A stretch of 20,931 nt of DNA from an uncultured Bacteroidales bacterium (lineage in GTDB: Bacteria > Bacteroidota > Bacteroidia > Bacteroidales > P3). The stretch covers positions 1 to 20,931 of the forward strand of contig CALEFF010000019.1 in assembly GCA_937876865.1 (NCBI GenBank), given 5' to 3'. The position numbers and the translations under genes are program-made. The notes beneath the pieces are model-generated. The model was given only the letters and a program-made list of their open reading frames with translations. It had not been told where the DNA came from and did not search any database. Below, piece by piece: positions 16,801-20,931 of the stretch. Position 1 is the stretch's first letter. Every line of letters starts with the position of its first letter.

Positions 16801-18156
16801 ATTAGACTATTAGATAAAGATAAAAGAAGTTCTGCTGTTTACGGAATAGAAACAAAAGAATTGTATAGAGATAAGAATGGTAAGTTAAGATTTAATCCGC
16901 CAATGCCTTTGGACGAATTGCGTAAAGAGGCTAAAAAACATCTTGAAGATACCCTTGTGTCTATAAAGGCAAAAAATAAAGTTGTTACAAGAAATACAAA
17001 TATAACAAAAACAAAGAATGGAGAAAAACAAATTATTCAACAAACTCCACGAGGACAACTCCATTTAGAAACGATTTATGGAAGAATTAAACAATACGAA
17101 ACAAAAGAAGAAACAGTAAATGCTTCATTTGACATTGAAAAAATACAAACCGTAGCCAACAAAGAATATAGAGACGCATTATTAAAACGTTTGCAAGAGT
17201 TTAATAATGATCCTAAAAAAGCATTTACAGGAAAAAATACTTTGGAGAAAAATCCAATATGGTTAAATAAATTACATACAGACCAAGTTCCTACAAAAGT
17301 AAAAATAGTAAACTTTGTAGATGTTTATACAATAAGAAAACCTATTGATAAAGATTTGAAAATAGATAAGGTGGTTGATGTAAAGATAAGAAAGATATTA
17401 GAAGCAAGATTAGAGGAATATGGAGGAAAAGCAAATGACGCATTTTCAAATCTTGATGAAAATCCAATTTGGCTGAATAAGGAAAAAGGAATAGCAATAA
17501 AACGAGTTACAATAACAGGCATTAGTAATGCAATAGCCTTACGTTCTAAGAGAGATAAAGAAGGAAACTTTATTTTAAATGAAGAAGGGAAAAAACAAGC
17601 AGTAGATTTTGTAAATACAGGCAATAATCATCACGTTGCAATTTATAGAAAACCCGTTTTAGATAAGAAAACAGGACAACAACAATTAGATGAAAAGGGA
17701 AATGCTAAATTTGAATTAGAAGAAAAAGTTGTTTCTTTCTTTGAAGCAACAATTAGAGCTAATAATGGAGAGCCGATAATTGATAAAACATATAATCAAG
17801 ATAAAGGTTGGCAATTCTTGTTCACAATGAAACAAAATGAATATTTCGTTTTCCCAAGATATGAAATCACAAAAGATGTAAATGGCAACGAGGTAACAAT
17901 AAAGACATTTGATCCAAAAGATATTGATTTACTAAATCCAGATAATTATTCTTTAATTTCTCCAAACTTGTTTAGAGTACAAAAATTAACTACAAGAGAC
18001 TATTTCTTTAGACATCATTTAGAAACAAAAGTTGAGGATAATAATAATAAATTAAAAACTATTACTTGGATTAGATGTGGCTTGTCTGGCCTTAATGGAA
18101 TTATTAAAGTTAGAATAAATCATATAGGTCAAATAGTTGAGGTAGGAGAATATTAA
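13822..18156 (+). CDS. cas9: CRISPR-associated endonuclease Cas9, type II-C
   Basis: The protein has 1444 residues, an RNA-guided DNA nuclease at the large end of the type II-C range, as in other Bacteroidota. Domains in order: RuvC-I LGLDLGTNSIGWAVV with Asp8; arginine-rich bridge helix at about 58-84 (RTEKRSARRNLQRYKIRKEA); REC lobe to about 690; RuvC-II NEIRIELARELK with Glu703; HNH FDIEHIIPQ with His788, Asn802 and Asn811; RuvC-III DHRHHAMDALTIAF with His954 and Asp957; then a long C-terminal wedge and PAM-interacting region. All catalytic residues are intact. Two internal duplications are visible, in REC (187-219 and 326-357) and near the C-terminus (1104-1150 and 1180-1220). cas1 follows 14 nt after the stop. 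Absence of csn2 and cas4 supports II-C. Confidence 0.98.
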   Translation: MKKILGLDLGTNSIGWAVVNEAENETEQSSIIKIGVRVNPLTTDELGNFEKGKSITTNSVRTEKRSARRNLQRYKIRKEALIKILKNNNFITDDTILSEQGNKTTFETYSLRAKAADEEIALTEFARVLLMLNKKRGYKSSRKAKSTDEGQLIDGMSVARELYDRDLTPGQYVLELLKNKVKHTPDFYRSDLQNEFEKIWEFQKQYYSELFTDELKEQLKGKNKGQTWTICQKAFNIEGVQRSVKGFEQKIENYQWRANSLKEQMSLEQLTIVFQEINNQLNKSSNYLGNISDRSKELYFNHQTVGQYLYSKLSQDSHYSTKNKVFYRQDYLDEFESLWESQKKYHKELTDELKKEIRDVIIFYQRPLKSQKGLLSVCELEGREVEIEKNGKKITKIIGPRVSPKSSPIFQESKIWQILNNVQIEGNVIPNVQQDLFGEATEFKYGKRPLTQEEKQTLFSELNIKEKLTESQALQILEMKGAYKLNYKEIEGNKTRALFFKAFQEIIELSGYEIEFTKKKANKLEEELKEIFVALGFSTEILGFKTDLTKEEIKDQQIEKQAYYKLWHLLYSFEGDSSKLGNEKLIQKLMELCKMPKEYATILSNITFPLDYSSLSTRATLKILPFLKQGLMYSDACEKAGYKHSKKSLTKEEIENKILKDSLSQLPKNSLRNPVVEKILNQMVNVVNSIIKEYGKPNEIRIELARELKKSAQERDELTKAVNSSKKDHEKIVKILQETPFNIQNPSRNDIIRYKLYKELEANGYHTLYTNTYISQERLFSKDFDIEHIIPQALLFDDSFANKTLEKRDANIEKGRMTAFDYVLEKQGEMGAESYKDKIESLFNSGKISKTKRKNLVMRQSEIPEGFIDRDLRNSQYIAKKSREILEQIVKVVNTTTGSVTDRLREDWQLVDVMKELNWDKYDECGQTECYTNRDGNVIKKIKDWTKRNDHRHHAMDALTIAFTKPSYIQYLNNLNARVEKSVEEYLDLDNVEIRLLDKDKRSSAVYGIETKELYRDKNGKLRFNPPMPLDELRKEAKKHLEDTLVSIKAKNKVVTRNTNITKTKNGEKQIIQQTPRGQLHLETIYGRIKQYETKEETVNASFDIEKIQTVANKEYRDALLKRLQEFNNDPKKAFTGKNTLEKNPIWLNKLHTDQVPTKVKIVNFVDVYTIRKPIDKDLKIDKVVDVKIRKILEARLEEYGGKANDAFSNLDENPIWLNKEKGIAIKRVTITGISNAIALRSKRDKEGNFILNEEGKKQAVDFVNTGNNHHVAIYRKPVLDKKTGQQQLDEKGNAKFELEEKVVSFFEATIRANNGEPIIDKTYNQDKGWQFLFTMKQNEYFVFPRYEITKDVNGNEVTIKTFDPKDIDLLNPDNYSLISPNLFRVQKLTTRDYFFRHHLETKVEDNNNKLKTITWIRCGLSGLNGIIKVRINHIGQIVEVGEY
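14380..14892 (+). repeat. Duplicated FYR-D...EF...W motif in the Cas9 REC lobe
   Basis: Residues 187-219 (FYRSDLQNEFEKIWEFQKQY, then SELFTDELKEQL) and 326-357 (FYRQDYLDEFESLWESQKKY, then HKELTDELKKEI) share about 19 identical positions with one single-residue gap. DNA segments are 14380-14478 and 14797-14892. The second copy precedes QRPLKSQKG, as in smaller II-C proteins. The first looks like the extra copy. Confidence 0.7.
17131..17481 (+). repeat. Duplicated Ile-Asp/Glu-Lys...NPIWLNK unit in the Cas9 C-terminal region
   Basis: Residues 1104-1150 and 1180-1220 both start with an (I)(D/E)K hydrophobic strand, continue with an Arg-rich amphipathic helix, contain Ala-Phe, and end with the identical NPIWLNK preceded by L(E/D)(K/E). 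DNA segments are 17131-17271 and 17359-17481. Confidence 0.7.
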
Positions 18157-18170
18157 AATAAATAATTCTT

Positions 18171-19106
18171 ATGATTAAACGCACGCTTTGTTTTACTAAT
18201 CCGGCTTATTTGTCTTTGAAGAACAATCAATTAGTAATAAAACTTCCGGAAGTGGAAACAAATTCTTCGCTTCAGGAGGGTTTTAAAGCAGAGGCAACTA
18301 AAACTATTCCTATAGAGGACATAGGAATTGTGGTTTTAGACAATAAACGCATAACAATCACGCAAGGGGTTATGGAAGCCTTGTTAGAAAATAATGCAGC
18401 AATTGTAACTTGTAACGAAAGTCATCTCCCAATCGGAATGCACTTGCCTTTGGTTGGCAACACCACACAAACTGAACGAATGCGTTATCAAATAGAAGCC
18501 TCTTTGCCACTTAAAAAACAACTTTGGCAACAAACAATTTCAGCAAAAATTCAAAATCAAGCTGCTGTTTTGAAACAAATGCGAGGAACAGAGGTAAGGA
18601 ATATGCTAAAATGGGCAAGTGAAGTAAAAAGTGGAGATAGTGAAAACCTTGAAGCAAGGGCAGCTGTTTATTATTGGCAAAACGCTTTTCCAATGATAGA
18701 AGGTTTTACTCGTTCAAGAGAAGGCGTTTCTCCTAATAATCTTTTGAATTATGGTTATGCAATCCTAAGAGCAATAGTTGCAAGAGCATTAGTTTCAAGT
18801 GGTTTGCTTACAACCTTAGGTATTCATCATCGTAATAAATACAATGCTTTTTGTTTGGCAGATGATGTAATGGAGCCTTATCGTCCATACATTGATAAAC
18901 TCGTTATGCAACTTTATGATAAATATCCCGATTGTGAAGAATTAACAAAAGAACTTAAAGCAGAACTTCTTTCTATTCCTGTTTTAGATGTTGTAATCAA
19001 TGGCAAACGAAGTCCTTTGATGATTGCAGTAAGCACAACAACATCTTCTTTGCAAAAGTGTTATGCAGGAGAAATTCGCAAAATCATTTATCCAATTATA
19101 CAATAA
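18171..19106 (+). CDS. cas1: CRISPR adaptation endonuclease Cas1, type II
   Basis: The protein has 311 residues. With Cas2 it forms the integrase that inserts new spacers at the array. The start MIKRTLCFTNPAYLSLKNNQ is typical of type II-C Cas1. The metal ligands are Glu161 in SENLEARAAVYYW, His219 in LGIHHRNKYNAF, and Asp231/Asp232 in LADDVMEPYRPYID. All are present, so the protein should be active. It lies 14 nt after cas9 and 9 nt before cas2, evidently one operon, and has no promoter or terminator of its own. No reverse transcriptase or Cas4 fusion is seen. Confidence 0.97.
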   Translation: MIKRTLCFTNPAYLSLKNNQLVIKLPEVETNSSLQEGFKAEATKTIPIEDIGIVVLDNKRITITQGVMEALLENNAAIVTCNESHLPIGMHLPLVGNTTQTERMRYQIEASLPLKKQLWQQTISAKIQNQAAVLKQMRGTEVRNMLKWASEVKSGDSENLEARAAVYYWQNAFPMIEGFTRSREGVSPNNLLNYGYAILRAIVARALVSSGLLTTLGIHHRNKYNAFCLADDVMEPYRPYIDKLVMQLYDKYPDCEELTKELKAELLSIPVLDVVINGKRSPLMIAVSTTTSSLQKCYAGEIRKIIYPIIQ

Positions 19107-19115
19107 ATGAATTAA

Positions 19116-19448
19116 GTGCAAAGGTTTAGCGAATATAGGATTATGTGGATAATGGTGCTTTTTGACCTTCCAACCGAAACCAAAAAAGATAAAAAGGAAC
19201 ATGCAAAGTTTCGTAAAAATCTTTTAGATGATGGATTCACTATGTTTCAATTTTCTATTTATGTTCGTCATTGTGCTAGTAGTGAAAATGCTGCAGTACA
19301 TATAAAAAAAGTTAAGTCTTTTCTTCCTGAGTTTGGGCAAGTGGGTATTATGTGTGTGACGGATAAACAGTTTGGAAATATAGAACTGTTTTATGGAAAA
19401 CGTTCAATGGAAGCTAATACTCCTGGGCAGCAATTGGAGCTATTCTAA
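19116..19448 (+). CDS. cas2: CRISPR-associated protein Cas2
   Basis: The protein has 110 residues, ferredoxin-like, and forms the central dimer of the Cas1-Cas2 integrase. FSEYRIMWIMVLFDLPTETK contains the first strand and the conserved Asp of Cas2, and DDGFTMFQFSIYVRHC follows as expected. The start is GTG at 19116, which keeps the FSEYR segment usual in this subfamily. The first downstream ATG (19143) would remove it. It is the last gene of the cas operon. The hairpin terminator at 19561-19589 and the CRISPR repeat at 19665 follow. Confidence 0.95.
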   Translation: MQRFSEYRIMWIMVLFDLPTETKKDKKEHAKFRKNLLDDGFTMFQFSIYVRHCASSENAAVHIKKVKSFLPEFGQVGIMCVTDKQFGNIELFYGKRSMEANTPGQQLELF

Positions 19449-19489
19449 TAGCATTAATCTTATAGGAAAATGGTAGTAAATAAAGGGTA

Positions 19490-19508
19490 TTCAACGACCT
19501 TAGTTGAA
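19490..19508. other. Small hairpin downstream of cas2
   Basis: TTCAAC and GTTGAA form a 6-bp stem around GACCTTA within the 216-nt gap between cas2 and the repeat. No T run follows. The rest of this gap shows no ORF or promoter I can support, and may hold the array leader or trailer. Confidence 0.3.
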
Positions 19509-19560
19509 AGGTATGTTTTTGCTGCTTTATTTTAGGTAAATATGCCAATGCTTAGAATTA

Positions 19561-19589
19561 TAAAATCCCGCCAAATGGACGGGATTTTA
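19561..19589. terminator. Bidirectional terminator between cas2 and the CRISPR repeat
   Basis: TAAAATCCCG (19561-19570) pairs perfectly with CGGGATTTTA (19580-19589), with an inner CC/GG pair, AAAT loop and one bulged A. It could end the cas operon on the plus strand and array transcripts arriving on the minus strand. Confidence 0.75.
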
Positions 19590-19654
19590 AAATGAAAACA
19601 GTTTCTTTTTTTAATTCTATTGTTGTGCTTAAGGTGTTGAATCATAGCGAGATA

Positions 19655-20632
19655 TTAATAATCTACTGTTTCCAACGATTCAAAGATACTAAAAAGAAAG
19701 CTAATCACAACTGCAGAACCAAAGAATGCGCGGTGTGGCAAGTTCAATGTAGTTCCGTTGTTTTGGTACTTCTGAATCATTCTATCCCATACAGAGATTG
19801 AATAAACTGGAATACCATTGTAAGAAGCAACCTTCACACCATCGAAGATTTGTTCCCAAGTCAAGATTTCCTTGTACTCGCGCTTCAAGTCCTTAGTCAA
19901 TGCATCAGCCAATGACTTGGTTACGAACAAGCCTGCACCTTCCATAGTGGCAATGCGTGGGTCTGCATTTTCAAGCAACGCATCAAAGATACCGATTGCA
20001 ACACCTGGTTCCTTAATCTCGCTCATTTGATCGGCATAAGTAGCTTCTTGGTTGGCGGCAATAGTAACACGTTGGGTTGCATTAGCAGTTGCAACGGCAA
20101 ACAATCGTTTCCAAAGACCATCAGCGGGTTTGAACAAGTCTACATCCATACCAGCGGTAATTACACCACTATCTGCGATGTTGGCTGCGTTCTTGTCGCC
20201 AAACCAAATGATGCGCCAAAACATTCTGTTGATTGCATCCTTCAATGCTGGATAGATAACCACATCCATGATGTCGGTTGAAGTCAAGTCACCGATTTCT
20301 GTACCGGCCTTCAACGCATATTCAGCTACGGTGTTCTCGAATTCCTCATAGCACCACTTCAAGGGAGCAGACCACTTGCCAATTTCCCATGTCTTTTCAG
20401 CAGCTGCGATTTGTGGGGTTGTGTATTCTGGGTTACAGCTTGCTCCAGTCCAACCGATTTCATCCATTTCGCCAATCCAACCAAGCTTCTCGCCATTTTG
20501 CACGCGTTGGCGGAAAGTGAAGAACTTCTCCAATTCTTCATCTTGGAAATTAGTCATTACAAGCAAGTCGCGCAAGTTCTTGATTGCGCCATTGTCTTTT
20601 GTGAGATTTGCTACACTTTCTAAAATTGTCAT
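19655..20632 (-). CDS. Phage major capsid protein, 3'-truncated and running into the CRISPR repeat
   Basis: The frame encodes 325 residues. The first 307 (20632 down to 19712) look like one capsid-type protein: MTILESVANLTKDNGAIKNL at the N-terminus, a middle rich in Trp and acidic residues, and FDGVKVASYNGIPVYSISVW near the C-terminus, a layout seen in tailed-phage capsid proteins of Bacteroidota phages. The last 18 residues (starting VVISFLFSIF) are the repeat and flank translated, so the natural C-terminus is missing. The start is certain: AAAGGAGG lies 7 nt before the ATG and overlaps the stop of the upstream gene. GC is visibly higher than in the cas genes (27 of 60 G+C in 19861-19920 against 15 of 60 in 19201-19260). 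The fold is assigned by resemblance and by the scaffold-like upstream neighbour. Confidence 0.7.
   Translation of the reverse strand: MTILESVANLTKDNGAIKNLRDLLVMTNFQDEELEKFFTFRQRVQNGEKLGWIGEMDEIGWTGASCNPEYTTPQIAAAEKTWEIGKWSAPLKWCYEEFENTVAEYALKAGTEIGDLTSTDIMDVVIYPALKDAINRMFWRIIWFGDKNAANIADSGVITAGMDVDLFKPADGLWKRLFAVATANATQRVTIAANQEATYADQMSEIKEPGVAIGIFDALLENADPRIATMEGAGLFVTKSLADALTKDLKREYKEILTWEQIFDGVKVASYNGIPVYSISVWDRMIQKYQNNGTTLNLPHRAFFGSAVVISFLFSIFESLETVDY
19665..19711 (-). CRISPR. Single 47-nt type II-C CRISPR repeat (array reduced to one repeat)
   Basis: On the minus strand the unit starts GTTGTGATTAGCTTTC, contains TAGTATCTTTGAATCG and ends TTGGAAACAGT. Against the B. fragilis II-C repeat as I remember it, the length is the same (47) and only about seven positions differ. 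Its 5' half pairs with the predicted tracrRNA at 13709-13730, tying it to this cas operon. Only one copy is present: no second repeat occurs to the left, and phage sequence begins to the right. The crRNA sense runs toward cas2. Confidence 0.85.
19681..19710 (-). promoter_or_regulatory. Promoter elements inside the CRISPR repeat: TTG, 19 nt, TATCTTTG
   Basis: Within the repeat, TTG (19708-19710) and TATCTTTG (19681-19688) are 19 nt apart on the minus strand, the same gap as at the rpmB and rpsU promoters. A start about 7 nt beyond the box would fall in the last 8-9 nt of the repeat, just ahead of the next unit. Confidence 0.5.
19712..19741 (-). other. Inferred spacer/protospacer at the host-phage junction
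   Basis: These 30 nt abut the repeat on the side where its preceding spacer must lie, and 30 nt is the usual II-C spacer length. They also read in frame as capsid codons (residues LPHRAFFGSA), continuing without a break into the capsid gene. They would be both spacer and protospacer. The crRNA would have the same sense as the capsid mRNA. The outer boundary is set by expected length, not by a second repeat. Confidence 0.6.
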
Positions 20633-20639
20633 GTTTTTT

Positions 20640-20647
20640 CCTCCTTT
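20640..20647 (-). promoter_or_regulatory. Shine-Dalgarno site of the capsid gene
   Basis: The minus strand reads AAAGGAGG 7 nt before the capsid ATG and overlaps the stop codon of the preceding gene. This suggests translation-coupled phage genes. Confidence 0.8.
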
Positions 20648-20931
20648 TATTTGTTGAAACGTTTGTTTTGTTTGGCTCTTGCTTCGGCAAGCTTCTGCTC
20701 TACAAGGCTCATTTTCTCAATGTTTGTTGGGTTGGTTCTTGAAGATGGCACATACTTCGATGCAGCAGCCTTCATCAGCTTGTCAATGCCGCCAGCTTCC
20801 TTGACCTTTGCAAGAATGTCGGCATCTTCATCGCTCTTTGCGGCCGATTTCAATGTTTCGATTTCGGCTTTCAAAGTTTCGATTTCGTCCTTCAAGGCTT
20901 GTGTTTCGACAACTTCTTCAATAACCTCTTC
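20647..20931 (-). CDS. C-terminal part of a phage scaffold-like coiled-coil protein (partial)
   Basis: The frame is open from the window edge to the TAA at 20647-20649, giving 94 residues. Its start is outside the window. The N-terminal visible part is a Glu/Lys heptad region (EEVIEEVVETQ, then KDEIETLKAEIETLKSAA), predicted coiled coil. A Lys/Arg/Gln-rich tail follows, ending QNKRFNK. Acidic coiled coils directly upstream of a capsid gene are commonly scaffolding proteins, which guide procapsid assembly and leave before DNA packaging. The call rests on composition and position only. The capsid start follows 14 nt after its stop. Confidence 0.55.
   Translation of the reverse strand, partial: EEVIEEVVETQALKDEIETLKAEIETLKSAAKSDEDADILAKVKEAGGIDKLMKAAASKYVPSSRTNPTNIEKMSLVEQKLAEARAKQNKRFNK

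Noticed and set aside
17325..17624. Minus-strand 99-codon frame inside cas9, possible anti-CRISPR or antitoxin
   Set aside because: Hydrophobic antisense composition, no start signal, and it overlaps the duplicated C-terminal unit, which is clearly coding on the plus strand.
19588..19664. Possible second, degenerate repeat plus 30-nt spacer left of the visible repeat
   Set aside because: Position by position, the 47 nt ending at 19634 do not match the repeat. Only a short GTTTC and an inverted GTTGTG are shared, which is expected by chance.
20027..20657. Plus-strand frames antisense to the capsid gene
   Set aside because: Overlap the well-started capsid frame. Low-quality composition and no ribosome-binding site.
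19449..20931. Simple prophage integration into the locus
   Set aside because: No integrase, attachment-site duplication or tRNA is seen at the junction, and the phage side starts in mid capsid gene exactly at a repeat edge. Spacer-protospacer joining explains this better, though read data are needed.

Overview
The window reads as a Bacteroidota (probably Bacteroidales) chromosome segment joined at its right end to a piece of a tailed phage. The host assignment rests on: AT-rich DNA; promoters of the TAnnTTTG (-7) / TTTG (-33) type; few Shine-Dalgarno sites; a partial protein ending in what looks like a type IX secretion sorting domain; a large type II-C Cas9; and a 47-nt CRISPR repeat closely resembling the one I remember from Bacteroides fragilis. 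I see no rRNA, tRNA or insertion sequence.

Layout. 1-84: tail of a secreted-protein gene, converging on 141-1136 (-), a membrane-anchored lytic transglycosylase. 1226-4380: an apparent two-gene unit, a secreted helical protein of unknown function followed by a YejK/NdpA-type nucleoid-associated protein. 4474-8171: housekeeping genes, namely enolase, ribosomal protein L28, a YbgC-like thioesterase, ribosomal protein S21, a Xer recombinase and a ribosome hibernation factor. 8360-11812: an 1150-residue protein that I think is the pyrophosphate-dependent PEP carboxykinase. 12001-13620: hybrid cluster protein (Hcp). 13648-19448: a complete type II-C CRISPR-Cas locus, with a tracrRNA gene on the minus strand and cas9-cas1-cas2 on the plus strand. 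19665-19711: a single CRISPR repeat. 19712-20931 (-): a phage capsid gene cut off at the repeat, preceded by the end of a scaffold-like gene.

How the CRISPR parts fit. The repeat's 5' half pairs with the predicted tracrRNA anti-repeat, so the repeat belongs to this locus. Cas9 keeps all RuvC and HNH catalytic residues I can place, and Cas1 and Cas2 look intact. The repeat carries a Bacteroidota-type promoter (TTG, 19 nt, TATCTTTG), so each repeat may start its own crRNA, as in Neisseria II-C arrays.

The most striking observation is the right junction. The capsid reading frame runs at higher GC and stops being phage-like exactly at the first base of the repeat. The simplest reading is that the 30 nt next to the repeat (19712-19741) are a spacer identical to a capsid-gene protospacer, and that an assembler or a recombination event passed from array to phage through that identity. 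The contig would then record both the immune locus and its target. A prophage inserted at that exact base is possible but less economical.
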